A stretch of 33,261 bases of DNA from a virus. Each line of letters begins with the position of its first letter. Position 1 is the first letter of the stretch. Below, one piece after another: positions 14,629 to 21,567 of the stretch. The stretch spans positions 1-33,261 of the IMG/VR virus record IMGVR_UViG_3300043219_000036; one strand, written 5' to 3'. A program made the position numbers and the translations under genes. The notes beneath the pieces are model-generated. The model saw only the letters and a program-made list of their open reading frames with translations. It ran no database searches and was not told the DNA's origin.

Positions 14629-16085
14629 TGTTTTATAAATAATGATTCATTATTCTGAATATAATATCCACGTCTTTCTGTTATTCCGGTCAGTACATCT
14701 GAAACATCATCGTGAACATTAGACTTAAATACACGGCTAAAATTGGTCACATCTGAATAGAAGTCAGGCCATCGAGCAAACCAGTTTTCAGGCATTATAA
14801 TGTATTCCATCACATCAGCCGCAGTGGATATGCACCTAGCTTCCTTATTGTCTCCTTGATGAAACCAATTGACTTTAACCCCTTCTGTTACTTGGTTCTT
14901 AATATTCATTGCAAATATTCTACCCCCGTTATTACTTTCTATATCAGACAAAGATACTTTATTTTTCTCTAAATGTGTAACCATTCCCGGCTGTGTCACT
15001 TCAGCGGGTTCATCCGTGTAATAAATATCTTCTATATAACAATATCCATCGCTGTCAATATCGTAAACAACATCCAGTAATTTATCCGTTCCGGTGTCCG
15101 CTGTATCACAATATGATTTCCTCATCACTATAGTCGGCTTCTCTGTGTATGTTTTGAACTTGCCGTATAATCTACCCTTCTTGTTTAATGGATTGCCTTG
15201 ATAAAGTGCATCAAATTTCACAGGGTCTTTAGCTTTGGAGTTCATTAACTTCTTAAATGAATGCCTATCTCCCCATAGTGGTTCGTCTTTCTCTCTTGGG
15301 TCTATACTGTTAGGCTCTGTTGTTTTAATAGCTTCAAAGTTTAACCTTACCCATCCTTCATAACTTTCAAGGTCTTCTATTTCGTGGTAATCCTTTGTTT
15401 CTTCTAGTTTGGTTATCCGGCCTATAAGATCGTCCTCATGCCATCTAGTGAACACAATCAGTTGTTGTGAATCATTGTGTAATCTAGTATCAGCAACAGT
15501 AACATACCAATCCCAAACGTTCTCGCGAATAACCGGACTGTTTGCTTCTTTCCAATCCTTATATAAATCATCCATTAAAAGAATATCCACAGGGTCGCCC
15601 GTTAAGCCTCCTTCATACCCTACCATCTTCAAACTACCATCATGCCCGACAACGTCCATTTCTTCAGCGGTGTTTATGTAATCGCCGTCCTTTCGTGTTG
15701 CCAACTTGGTATTGAATATATTAGAATACTTGTATTCATTCATTAGCTGTTTAACCTTGCGCCCGAACTTACGCGCCTTTGTAGCGGAATAACAAACCGT
15801 TGCTATCTTCAAGTCAGGATTAACCCCTATCATGTGTGCAGGAATTGCTATTGAGCTACCTGTTGACTTTCCGTGTTGTGGAGGAACTGATAACATTAGT
15901 TTCTTTATCTTGCCTGTGGCGAACTCTGTAAGGATATTGTAATATGTCTTATGAAACCAAGTACTCTCAAACGTAGGCATATTATAACGAACAAATGCGA
16001 GCATGTTATTACGTGCCGCATCTATCCTTTGTCTCTCGACTGTTTTACTTGCTTTGACTATATCCTTAGTAGTCGTTAAGTTCAT
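14619..16085 (-). CDS. terL: Terminase large subunit (packaging ATPase/nuclease), 488 aa
   Basis: The ATPase domain shows Walker A PPQHGKS (68-74), Walker B VDILLMDD (166-173) and the coupling segment FTRWHEDDLIGR (212-223), as in Terminase_6 large subunits. The C-terminal nuclease part begins around CDTADTGTDK (326-335), with the first metal-binding Asp, and continues with a YCYIEDIYY strand. The protein pumps DNA into proheads and cuts concatemers. Its length is typical. It overlaps the small subunit gene by 20 nt and the portal gene by 10 nt. 'FARWPDFYSDVTNFSRVFKS' near the end is the usual closing region. Confidence 0.95.
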   Translation of the reverse strand: MNLTTTKDIVKASKTVERQRIDAARNNMLAFVRYNMPTFESTWFHKTYYNILTEFATGKIKKLMLSVPPQHGKSTGSSIAIPAHMIGVNPDLKIATVCYSATKARKFGRKVKQLMNEYKYSNIFNTKLATRKDGDYINTAEEMDVVGHDGSLKMVGYEGGLTGDPVDILLMDDLYKDWKEANSPVIRENVWDWYVTVADTRLHNDSQQLIVFTRWHEDDLIGRITKLEETKDYHEIEDLESYEGWVRLNFEAIKTTEPNSIDPREKDEPLWGDRHSFKKLMNSKAKDPVKFDALYQGNPLNKKGRLYGKFKTYTEKPTIVMRKSYCDTADTGTDKLLDVVYDIDSDGYCYIEDIYYTDEPAEVTQPGMVTHLEKNKVSLSDIESNNGGRIFAMNIKNQVTEGVKVNWFHQGDNKEARCISTAADVMEYIIMPENWFARWPDFYSDVTNFSRVFKSNVHDDVSDVLTGITERRGYYIQNNESLFIKQCG

Positions 16086-16467
16086 CTAACCCTTTCTTGA
16101 TTTTATCTAATTCAACTTTCTTTTCTTCTTCTGTTAGTTCAGCGTTTAGGTTAACGTTTCGATTATCAACCTCGTACTTTGCTGATGTTAATCTATGTAA
16201 TTCGTCTTCCTCTGCTATTAGCTTAAATGCTGCTATTTGTAATACCGGAACTTCTGAAGCCTCCCACTTATCAACGAGCTTTGTTTTCTTCTTTATTCGA
16301 TTTTCATATAGGGCTTTCTTTATGTCTTCCGATTTTTCCAATCCTAAATCATAAAACGTTGATTGTGAGCATGGTATATAGGCGGATATATAACTAACCT
16401 TTGTTAGATTATTTTCTTCTATTGCCGTTAACGCTAATCCCTCTAGTTCTCCCTCTTCGTATGCCAT
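16066..16467 (-). CDS. Terminase small subunit candidate, 133 aa
   Basis: The N-terminal helices contain a helix-turn-helix-like segment (VSYISAYIPCSQSTFYDLGLEKSEDI), as in DNA-binding small terminase subunits that recognise the packaging site. A helical oligomerisation region follows (LVDKWEASEVPVLQIAAFKLIAEEDELHRL), and the acidic C-terminus would contact the large subunit. It directly precedes the large subunit with a 20-nt overlap and starts at a TAATG junction with the 57-aa gene. The call rests mainly on position and the HTH-like pattern; small subunits diverge quickly. Confidence 0.75.
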   Translation of the reverse strand: MAYEEGELEGLALTAIEENNLTKVSYISAYIPCSQSTFYDLGLEKSEDIKKALYENRIKKKTKLVDKWEASEVPVLQIAAFKLIAEEDELHRLTSAKYEVDNRNVNLNAELTEEEKKVELDKIKKGLDELNDY

Positions 16468-16640
16468 TATTCGTAAAACTTAATATTCTTTAGTCTTTCA
16501 GTGCATTCGTCGCTTGTAATATCATCACACAACCAGTCGCCTAGTATCACATCTCTTTCATCGTGTCTTCTGTCCGCTTGCTTGAACATTTCGTCAACGT
16601 CGTCTAATACTTCTTTTTTAAACTTTTCATGATCTGTCAT
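16467..16640 (-). CDS. Small acidic hypothetical protein, 57 aa
   Basis: ATG at 16640, TAA at 16467, sharing a TAATG junction with the terminase small subunit gene, which supports translation. The product MTDHEKFKKEVLDDVDEMFKQ continues to DVILGDWLCDDITSDECTERLKNIKFYE. It is helical and strongly charged with no membrane segment. Position suggests a packaging accessory or a late regulator, but I do not recognise it. Confidence 0.6.
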   Translation of the reverse strand: MTDHEKFKKEVLDDVDEMFKQADRRHDERDVILGDWLCDDITSDECTERLKNIKFYE

Positions 16641-16650
16641 AATTTAGTTT

Positions 16651-16764
16651 TTAGTTCATTAAGTAATAAGGCATTTCATCACCTTTCATTAACCTATCAC
16701 ACAAAAACATTATTGATATGCTTATTGCTATGCTTAGTTCTTCGTATGAAATTGTTTTAACCAT
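16651..16764 (-). CDS. Very small hypothetical protein, 37 aa
   Basis: ATG at 16764, TAA at 16651. The start overlaps the stop of the upstream 95-aa gene as TAATG, which is the main reason for accepting it. The product MVKTISYEELSIAISISIMFLC ends DRLMKGDEMPYYLMN. The middle part is moderately hydrophobic, perhaps an amphipathic helix. Function unknown. Confidence 0.5.
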   Translation of the reverse strand: MVKTISYEELSIAISISIMFLCDRLMKGDEMPYYLMN

Positions 16765-17051
16765 TAAGTTAGTTTATTTTCAAAGTAAACAACTACTGCC
16801 GGATTAACATATCCTATATCATCGTTTGCAAATACTATTTTTGCGCCTATTCTCCAAGTGCCATGAGTTGTCAAGGTATTAGGCATCTTATAAGTGATTA
16901 CATTGTTGTCTGTATCTACGTTTGTAGGCTCAACGTCAACAACCAATGATAAATCTGGCTTTCTATATTCAATCGTTACGGTAGCATCCACTAAACTTTC
17001 AGTGGTTGCCATTGAAACTGTATAATCTTGACCTGCTACTGGATTACTCAT
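16764..17051 (-). CDS. Beta-sandwich structural protein, 95 aa
   Basis: The protein is composed of alternating strands (YTVSMATTESLVDATVTIEYRK, VITYKMPNTLTTHGTWRIGAKIVF) and resembles the small Ig-like or BppU-N-like domains found on phage capsids and baseplates. It lies between the repeat protein gene (8 nt overlap) and the terminase genes. In related phages this position often holds decoration or adhesion proteins. No enzymatic motif was seen. The assignment as a virion accessory protein is inferred from operon position and composition. Confidence 0.55.
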   Translation of the reverse strand: MSNPVAGQDYTVSMATTESLVDATVTIEYRKPDLSLVVDVEPTNVDTDNNVITYKMPNTLTTHGTWRIGAKIVFANDDIGYVNPAVVVYFENKLT

Positions 17052-17913
17052 TCTTATTTTGTATTGTTACATTACAACAATTGTGCATAGGTACAAATAT
17101 AATATTTTCTTGTGACCTATTCAAATTTACATCCATCATTATATTCGAGCCGAATAATTCAAAAGATTGATTCATTACCTCAAAGTCGCCTGATAAAGTT
17201 TGTGTTTGAAATAATCCATTCCCTTCTATTGTGTGAATCTGATATATTAAACCGCTTTCAATTGATTGGGTTTGGTTTAAATTAACTCCTGTTATTTCGT
17301 TGACTTGTGTTAACAATCCTACATCTAAACTATTCGATTGATTTATATCTTGACCCTCTATTATGTGAGTTTGGGAAATACTACCTATTTGTATAGTTTG
17401 ATTTTGGGTTAAGTATTCACCTGAGAATGTAGATTCAGTTGATAAAGTACCGTTGTTTAGTGTTTGACTTTGTTCTAAGTTATCGCCTTGAATTAAGTTA
17501 ATCTGGGATATTACACCGCTTTCTAAAGTATGATTCTGATTAGTGTTATCTCCTGCGATTAGATGGTATTGACTTATTAAACCCTCTCTAGTGTTTTGGA
17601 TTTGTGTTAAATCTTCTCCTATTATAGTCTGAACCTGTTCAATCAGTCCACTAGTTACTGTTTGGTTTTGGGTTAAATAATTTCCCTGTATTTCATAAGT
17701 CTGTATTATAACACCCATTAAAAGTGTCTGAGATTGGCTTAAATTATCACCTATTATATCTATCTCAATGTCTTGAATTATCTCACCCGTTTCTATTGAT
17801 TGACTTTGTAATAAGTTCAGTCCTTGAATGACAATCTCCTGTGAGAATGAACCATCTGTGACGCTTTGGCTTTGGGTTAAATCATTTCCTAATATTTTAA
17901 CAGGCTTAGCCAT
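17044..17913 (-). CDS. Tandem 22-residue repeat protein (predicted beta-solenoid), 289 aa
   Basis: Residues 9 to about 250 consist of about eleven copies of a 22-residue unit with consensus G-x-x-L-T-Q-x-Q-(T/S)-(L/V/I)-x-x-G-x-(I/L)-x-Q-x-x-x-I-x. The spacing is exact in most copies; one has 24. Short alternating hydrophobic and Gln/Ser/Thr positions with a Gly per turn predict a regular right- or left-handed beta-solenoid. The C-terminal 35 residues differ (VPMHNCCNVTIQNKNE) and may be a cap. Similar 'LTQsQtv' repeats occur in other phage structural proteins with unknown role. It is likely a head fibre or surface spike. It begins one base from the stop of the upstream gene. Confidence 0.75.
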   Translation of the reverse strand: MAKPVKILGNDLTQSQSVTDGSFSQEIVIQGLNLLQSQSIETGEIIQDIEIDIIGDNLSQSQTLLMGVIIQTYEIQGNYLTQNQTVTSGLIEQVQTIIGEDLTQIQNTREGLISQYHLIAGDNTNQNHTLESGVISQINLIQGDNLEQSQTLNNGTLSTESTFSGEYLTQNQTIQIGSISQTHIIEGQDINQSNSLDVGLLTQVNEITGVNLNQTQSIESGLIYQIHTIEGNGLFQTQTLSGDFEVMNQSFELFGSNIMMDVNLNRSQENIIFVPMHNCCNVTIQNKNE

Positions 17914-18284
17914 TAGCTAACATCTGCTATCTCATTTGATATTGCAGGAAGACTAACATTATTTCCACTCGTTACTGATTGACTCGTTACGGTTGTAACT
18001 ACTAATAGAGTTGTGCCAGAACACCAAGCTAAATGCGTTGCGTTACCTGTCCCAGATGCAGTTAAACCACTTTGAGCGTTAGCCGTTAACTTTCTGCCGC
18101 TTGTCGTTCCATCTGCCGGGCCTGTGTAGTCACCGCTTATTAAATCTGTTTTACTTACAACTGCTGTTGCAATTGCCGCTGCTCTGTCTGCTGGTTGAGA
18201 AGTGCATAAATAAACCTCTGTTCCGTTTGTTTTCCAATAGTTAAGTCCGTTGTCCATTAGTAAATCACTCACATACTTTGCCAT
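17913..18284 (-). CDS. Phage structural / decoration-like protein, first gene of late operon, 123 aa
   Basis: The sequence AKYVSDLLMDNGLNYWKTNGTEVYLCTSQPADRAAA, followed by GDYTGPADGTTSGRKLT and a Ser/Thr/Gly-rich end (TASGTGNATHLAWCSGTTLLVV), belongs to a type of phage protein I have seen beside 'LTQsQ' repeat proteins. It is beta-rich and of unknown exact function. As the first gene behind the late promoter it should be strongly expressed, which fits a virion component. The ATG at 18284 lies about 35 nt downstream of the -7 box of that promoter. Confidence 0.65.
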   Translation of the reverse strand: MAKYVSDLLMDNGLNYWKTNGTEVYLCTSQPADRAAAIATAVVSKTDLISGDYTGPADGTTSGRKLTANAQSGLTASGTGNATHLAWCSGTTLLVVTTVTSQSVTSGNNVSLPAISNEIADVS

Positions 18285-18318
18285 AACTTATTTGTTTATG
18301 TTAATAATCAATTACTTA

Positions 18319-18350
18319 CAAAGCTACACAATACTAATTTAAAAAACAAA
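18319..18350 (-). promoter_or_regulatory. Late structural operon promoter (Bacteroidota type)
   Basis: On the minus strand TTTG (18350-18347), 20 nt, then TAGCTTTG (18326-18319) match the Bacteroidota consensus TTTG-N19-21-TAnnTTTG without mismatch in either box. Transcription would start around 18313 and run into the 123-aa gene at 18284. All genes down to position 1 lie in the same direction without a visible terminator. Confidence 0.8.
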
Positions 18351-18379
18351 AGGTGTTGTTATATCTGAGTTTTAAAATA

Positions 18380-18688
18380 CTACTTCTTATACTTGTCTTG
18401 CAACTTCTGCAACTGCTCCAAATCCCTGCGCTTAATCTCATCATCGCGCCTTTTTAATTCGCTTAGTCGTTCCTTGCATTCTTCCTCTGTTTCCATTCTG
18501 GTAGCAAACGCTTCTATATCCAAGTATGCACATCCATACCTTTCGCTTGCTTCAATATCTACGTGTGTAACTCCAAGCTTTTCTAGTGCGTCCAAGTCCT
18601 CTCGTAATTGAGATATTTTAACGCTATACGCCCAGTCTAAATTGTAATCTACCTTGAAGTTTCTTTTTACTCTTTGTGATTTTTTCAT
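18380..18688 (-). CDS. Hypothetical charged coiled-coil protein, 102 aa
   Basis: I chose Met at 18688 and not the longer frame from 18751, because 18688 lies 4 nt after the stop of the 35-aa gene while the longer frame would overlap it. The N-terminal part contains DWAYSVKISQLREDLDALEKLGVTHV and a strand pair ending CAYLDIEAFA. The last 40 residues (EEECKERLSELKRRDDEIKRR) form a strongly charged coiled coil. The EKLGVTHVDIE segment resembles a small alpha/beta domain found in several phage proteins of unknown role. Last gene of the second minus-strand block. Confidence 0.65.
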   Translation of the reverse strand: MKKSQRVKRNFKVDYNLDWAYSVKISQLREDLDALEKLGVTHVDIEASERYGCAYLDIEAFATRMETEEECKERLSELKRRDDEIKRRDLEQLQKLQDKYKK

Positions 18689-18692
18689 AATC

Positions 18693-18800
18693 TTATTTGT
18701 ATCGATTCCTATGTTTTCCTTTTGGTGGTTTATACTCACTTTTTTTATCAAGCTCTCTTACTATTAAATATGCTGCCCCTAATGCTAGTAATCCAAACAT
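18693..18800 (-). CDS. Small membrane peptide, 35 aa
   Basis: ATG at 18800, TAA at 18693. The product MFGLLALGAAYLIVRELDKK ends KYKPPKGKHRNRYK-like: one short transmembrane helix and a basic, proline-containing tail. The gene sits tightly before the 102-aa gene. Such peptides are frequent in Bacteroidota phage lysis or accessory regions. No family recognised. Confidence 0.5.
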   Translation of the reverse strand: MFGLLALGAAYLIVRELDKKSEYKPPKGKHRNRYK

Positions 18801-18832
18801 AATCTTATTTTATCAGTTTATAAATCTATGAG

Positions 18833-19066
18833 TTACATTTTCACAGAGCATTCGCCTATATGGTGGCAACCATCCTTAACTCTATAATCACATTTAAACG
18901 AAGTGTCTCCGCAATCTGCTACTGATTTAACGCTAATAGTTGATAATATTCGTTCATTAATACCACTCGCGCTTGCATAAAGCCGTTCTTTCATCTTCTC
19001 AATCCCTCCGGCCTTTTCTATCTTGCTTGTTTCTATTTCTAGAATTACTGTTTGTTTGTCACTCAT
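18833..19066 (-). CDS. Hypothetical protein, 77 aa
   Basis: The protein starts with a strand (KQTVILEIETSKIEKAGG), then a helix (IEKMKERLYASASGINERIL), and ends with four cysteines and two histidines (ADCGDTSFKCDYRVKDGCHHIGECSVKM). That ending could bind a metal or form disulfides. The gene starts at an ATGA overlap with the ribbon-helix-helix gene, so the pair is probably co-translated. Function unknown. Confidence 0.65.
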   Translation of the reverse strand: MSDKQTVILEIETSKIEKAGGIEKMKERLYASASGINERILSTISVKSVADCGDTSFKCDYRVKDGCHHIGECSVKM

Positions 19067-19206
19067 TTCTTTGAAACTTTTGACATTTGAATCAAATACT
19101 GAATGTACCCAGAAAGATTTTGCTTTCCGAATACTTCAATACTGTCTTTTTTAGCTTTGTCCTGTTGTTCTTGGGTTAAGCTAATTGTTACTTTCTTGGT
19201 AGCCAT
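19063..19206 (-). CDS. Ribbon-helix-helix (Arc/MetJ-type) DNA-binding protein, 47 aa
   Basis: ATG at 19206, TGA at 19063. The product MATKKVTISLTQEQQDKAKK continues to GKQNLSGYIQYLIQMSKVSKK. The pattern is a short strand (KKVTISL), helix A with regularly spaced charged residues, then N-L-S-G-Y-I-Q-Y-L-I in helix B, which matches the RHH fold. RHH proteins bind as dimers to short palindromes. It is the only small dedicated regulator-like protein found in the minus-strand accessory block, so it is a candidate binder of the TGAC-N4-GTCA operators. This link is speculation from content alone. Confidence 0.65.
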   Translation of the reverse strand: MATKKVTISLTQEQQDKAKKDSIEVFGKQNLSGYIQYLIQMSKVSKK

Positions 19207-19680
19207 TTATTTAATGTTTAAGAACTCACTTGCTCGCTCTATTGAAATTGTTTTATCCCAATCAATACCTCCATGCTTTTCACATACTGACTGCATTACA
19301 TCAATGGGGATATTACCAACAGTTTCAGTAACATCGAAACCTTCATCATCGAAAGGCTTTTCATTTCCATCATCGTCACAAGAGCAAGAACTATACATTT
19401 CAGAATGTTTCCACATGTCTTTCTCGTTCATGCTTGGAAAACCAAATTCAACGTCTTTCCAATCAACTCCCATCGTTCTATATCCATTCTCAGAAGAACA
19501 GTAGTTCCCATTACTTATTTGTAAACTAACATTAAATCCATCCTTGCAGTAAATTTTAGGGCAGTGAAAATATTGATTTTCATAAGCCATTCTTTTGTTT
19601 CCGTAATTCTTCTTGTCACAAGTAATTGCTCCTTGGAAAATACTCATTACGATAAGTCTAAAATAATGTTCTAATTTCAT
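19207..19680 (-). CDS. Conserved phage hypothetical protein, up to 157 aa
   Basis: The recognisable core is MAYENQYFHCPKIYCKDGFNVSLQISNGNYCS (from residue 31), then DVEFGFPS and a C-terminal VGNIPIDVMQSVCEKHGGIDWDK. This resembles a widespread phage protein of unknown function ('...L.DGf..SvQ...g.YC.PR......vEvGfPs...'). The first 30 residues may be an extension or a wrong start, as Met31 (19590) fits the family. The 19680 start lies about 25 nt from the predicted transcription start. It overlaps a 7-codon frame (ATG at 19700, stop 19677-19679) as ATGA, which may be a coupling leader. Cys-rich acidic stretch at 97-104. Confidence 0.6.
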   Translation of the reverse strand: MKLEHYFRLIVMSIFQGAITCDKKNYGNKRMAYENQYFHCPKIYCKDGFNVSLQISNGNYCSSENGYRTMGVDWKDVEFGFPSMNEKDMWKHSEMYSSCSCDDDGNEKPFDDEGFDVTETVGNIPIDVMQSVCEKHGGIDWDKTISIERASEFLNIK

Positions 19681-19710
19681 GATGTAGTTTTTAATTTCAT
19701 AATTACCCTA

Positions 19711-19740
19711 CAAATATAGTAAATACTTTTTAATAACAAA
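19711..19740 (-). promoter_or_regulatory. Promoter of the 157-aa/RHH gene block (Bacteroidota type)
   Basis: On the minus strand TTTG (19740-19737), 18 nt, then TATATTTG (19718-19711). Both boxes match the consensus and the spacer is slightly short. It lies right after the terminator at 19776-19814, so it starts a new unit going to the 157-aa, RHH, 77-aa, 35-aa and 102-aa genes. Confidence 0.7.
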
Positions 19741-19775
19741 CTATTTAATAAAAATAATATCAAAACATTTGTTAC

Positions 19776-19814
19776 AAAAAAAGAGGAGTTGGTAGCGACA
19801 CCTTCCCCTCTTTT
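19776..19814 (-). terminator. Intrinsic terminator (minus strand; nearly bidirectional)
   Basis: On the minus strand AAAAGAGG pairs with CCTCTTTT around a loop that includes a GGT/ACC pair, followed by a run of seven T (19782-19776). The plus strand also ends in TTTT. It closes the unit that ends with the 77-aa gene at 19914 and separates it from the promoter at 19711-19740. Confidence 0.75.
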
Positions 19815-19845
19815 CAACCTAATCAACCTAAACTAAACCTAAACT
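19815..19845. repeat. Short degenerate CCTAAAC-type tandem repeat
   Basis: CAACCTAATCAACCTAAAC and TAAACCTAAACTT form three to four imperfect copies of a 6-7 nt unit next to the terminator. The rest of the gap (19681-19913) holds the terminator and a promoter. A 36-codon plus-strand frame from 19851 is not considered real. Confidence 0.4.
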
Positions 19846-19913
19846 TATGAAAATAAACATTATGAAAAAACCTCGTATCAAATGTACGTATTATTTTAGT
19901 TACTTGCAATACT

Positions 19914-20147
19914 TCAAGGCCTGTATTCCTTTGGGAACTTATCACCACCCCATAAAATAGGTTTCTTTCTGCATTTCAGCATACGGTACAAATCGGTTGT
20001 AATCTCTTTTACGTTATCACCTCCCACTAGACAGGGATTTTCAGCATATCCATTTGGCTTGCCTTTCTTATCATAATACACTTCATGTATATTGAAAAAT
20101 ATTTCATCCCTTATTTGTGTTGCTAGTATTCTATGGTTCCAACTCAT
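19914..20147 (-). CDS. Conserved small phage protein, 77 aa ('MSWNHRIL' family)
   Basis: The product MSWNHRILATQIRDEIFFNIHEVYYD continues with KKGKPNGYAENP and ends KKPILWGGDKFPKEYRP. This composition, a start with SWN-(H/Y)-R-I, a central IHEVYYD.dGkp.g.t and a final kKPiL.gGdkFP.ey, is shared by a small protein found in very diverse phages. I know no biochemical function for it. Length is normal. The last gene before the terminator. Confidence 0.7.
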   Translation of the reverse strand: MSWNHRILATQIRDEIFFNIHEVYYDKKGKPNGYAENPCLVGGDNVKEITTDLYRMLKCRKKPILWGGDKFPKEYRP

Positions 20148-20149
20148 GT

Positions 20150-20458
20150 CTACTTATTTTTGTAAAATTCAATAACTGATTCTAATCTCTTAATTTCAAC
20201 CTCGTTAATTTTATTCTCCAGTTCATGACTTTTTTCCAATGCTTCGATCCTGACCTCGTAAATCTCCTGAACTACTCTGACCTTCATAATGTCCGAATCA
20301 TCATGCATTTCAGTTTGATTTGTCTTAATAGTCTCCTGGCCCTTTACTAATTCATCTACTTTGTAATAAGTGACAAACCCACCTCCTATTAATACACACA
20401 TAGTAACTATTGTTGATGGTGTTATTTTACTTAGGAATGTGCTTTTATCGTCACTCAT
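20150..20458 (-). CDS. Membrane-anchored coiled-coil protein (i-spanin-like?), 102 aa
   Basis: One transmembrane helix (about residues 15-32, STIVTMCVLIGGGFVTYY) is followed by a 65-residue charged coiled coil. This N-in membrane anchor with a periplasmic coiled coil is the layout of an inner-membrane spanin, or alternatively a hemolysin XhlA-like lysis accessory protein. It lies next to other small membrane genes and a tiny lipoprotein-like gene, which supports a lysis role, yet no endolysin is present in the window. Function remains inferred from topology. Confidence 0.55.
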   Translation of the reverse strand: MSDDKSTFLSKITPSTIVTMCVLIGGGFVTYYKVDELVKGQETIKTNQTEMHDDSDIMKVRVVQEIYEVRIEALEKSHELENKINEVEIKRLESVIEFYKNK

Positions 20459-20472
20459 TCAGTAAAGGTAGT

Positions 20473-20532
20473 TTATTTATTTACACATTGAAATGTCAAT
20501 GCAATAGCTAAAAGTGTTAATAGTTTTTTCAT
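20473..20532 (-). CDS. Tiny lipoprotein-like peptide, 19 aa
   Basis: ATG at 20532 overlaps the stop of the 113-aa gene (ATGA at 20529-20532). The product MKKLLTLLAIALTFQCVNK is a signal peptide with Cys16 near the end. The lipobox (T-F-Q-C) is weak. A mature lipopeptide of four residues would resemble the smallest outer-membrane lysis lipoproteins. Acceptance rests on the overlap and signal-peptide character; chance is possible at this length. Confidence 0.4.
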   Translation of the reverse strand: MKKLLTLLAIALTFQCVNK

Positions 20533-20870
20533 TTTGATTTATTCTTGTTTGTAAAAATACTGATACTTCCACTGGCAGGATGTGACCAAGTAACAAACCC
20601 AATCAACTGATTATAATTTATCGTATCATTCGCATTTAGTTTTTTAATAATACCATGATTATCAAAATAAACAACTTCCCCACTGTAAAAGTCAGAAGTG
20701 TTTAAACCTGTTACAGTGGCATATCTTTGTTCGTAAGTCACAACGTTGGATGATTCGCCAAAGATACTATCATGCCCTTTATTTGCATCGTTATATCCTT
20801 TCCAATAACCTACGAATGGACATAAAAAACAAATAAGAATTCCAATCAAAATAATAATTAGTTTTTTCAT
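20529..20870 (-). CDS. Membrane/secreted protein, 113 aa
   Basis: The protein starts MKKLIIILIGILICFLCPFVGYW, a signal anchor or uncleaved signal peptide with two Cys. A soluble part of about 85 residues follows with beta character (SGEVVYFDNHGIIKKLNANDTINYNQLIGFV). It belongs to the membrane-protein cluster of 20150-21358. It may be displayed at the cell surface or periplasm. Not recognised; superinfection exclusion or lysis accessory are both possible. Confidence 0.6.
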   Translation of the reverse strand: MKKLIIILIGILICFLCPFVGYWKGYNDANKGHDSIFGESSNVVTYEQRYATVTGLNTSDFYSGEVVYFDNHGIIKKLNANDTINYNQLIGFVTWSHPASGSISIFTNKNKSK

Positions 20871-20883
20871 GTTTTACTTAGTT

Positions 20884-21102
20884 TTAAAATAATAGTTTTA
20901 TTATAACCTCCAATCTAGTGAGATTTGGCTCATGCTCTTGTAGGTATTTCCTTAGCGGGCTATCCCATATCATTAATGTAACGAATATTACATACACAAC
21001 AAAAAATATAATCATTGGCTTTAAATATGTCAAATACCCCATAATACATCCACCTCCGGCGGATACAATACTTAGGATAAAATACAGTCTATGTTTATTC
21101 AT
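20884..21102 (-). CDS. Two-helix membrane protein (holin candidate), 72 aa
   Basis: I chose Met at 21102, which follows the stop of the 83-aa gene by 4 nt, rather than the longer frame from 21144 that would overlap it. The product MNKHRLYFILSIVSAGGGC continues with a second helix (MIIFFVVYVIFVTLMIW) and a charged end. Two transmembrane helices and a basic/charged tail at about 70 residues fit class II holins, but such topology is common. Role inferred from topology and neighbours only. Confidence 0.55.
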   Translation of the reverse strand: MNKHRLYFILSIVSAGGGCIMGYLTYLKPMIIFFVVYVIFVTLMIWDSPLRKYLQEHEPNLTRLEVIIKLLF

Positions 21103-21106
21103 AGTT

Positions 21107-21358
21107 TTAATATTTAGTAACCACAAACCAAACAATCTCAGCAAGTGCCAAAACTAATCCGGTTATTAGTATTACGTTTATTACTCTTTGGGATTGAGGT
21201 TTAAAAGTTGATTTCCACATCAAATAATTAGAATGTGATAATTCCCTAAATGATATTGCTGTTGCATTTGCTGCATTATCTAATCTTATAACTGATTTAG
21301 ATAAATCATCAAGTGACTTAGTGACATCAACGATTCCTTTTTTAGTTCTTACTTTCAT
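21107..21358 (-). CDS. C-terminally anchored membrane protein, 83 aa
   Basis: The soluble helical N-terminal part (KSLDDLSKSVIRLDNAANATA) is followed by one transmembrane helix near the C-terminus (VINVILITGLVLALAEIVWFVV). The start at 21358 overlaps the stop of the zinc-finger-like 70-aa gene as ATGA. Part of the membrane-protein cluster, with no recognised family. Confidence 0.6.
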   Translation of the reverse strand: MKVRTKKGIVDVTKSLDDLSKSVIRLDNAANATAISFRELSHSNYLMWKSTFKPQSQRVINVILITGLVLALAEIVWFVVTKY

Positions 21359-21567
21359 GATTGTTCTATGTTAGTTTCGTCCACCATATTATTCCAGCAC
21401 GTAGAGCATAACTTCGGCTTGTTAAGTCCTCTTGTTGCAGGTTCTTTTTTGCAATTAAAACATAACGGTGATTCTTCCAAATGTACAGCAATTACATTAC
21501 CCCCAGCATCAAAGGCTGTTCTTACTCCGGTAATCTCTTTGATTTGTTCTATTATTTTGTTAATCAT
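21355..21567 (-). CDS. Small zinc-ribbon-like protein, 70 aa
   Basis: CFNC (36-39) and CSTC (54-57) with 14 residues between them form a four-cysteine metal site. The N-terminal part IEQIKEITGVRTAFDAGGNVIAVH is a small alpha/beta unit. Overlaps are present on both sides (ATGA with 53-aa and 83-aa genes). Likely a small nucleic-acid- or protein-binding factor. Function unknown. Confidence 0.65.
   Translation of the reverse strand: MINKIIEQIKEITGVRTAFDAGGNVIAVHLEESPLCFNCKKEPATRGLNKPKLCSTCWNNMVDETNIEQS

Noticed and set aside
15409-15681. Plus-strand frame opposite terminase large subunit
   Set aside because: Terminase motifs on the other strand are unequivocal; this is a shadow frame.
18689-18751. 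N-terminal extension of the 102-aa gene
   Set aside because: The longer frame overlaps the 35-aa membrane gene, whereas the inner ATG at 18688 lies just after that gene's stop.
19103-19504. 133-codon plus-strand frame across the RHH and 157-aa genes
   Set aside because: Antisense to two coupled minus-strand genes with a promoter; low-complexity Ser/Phe-rich shadow.
19851-19961. 36-codon plus-strand frame after the terminator
   Set aside because: No promoter, runs into the opposite 77-aa gene, no recognisable sequence.
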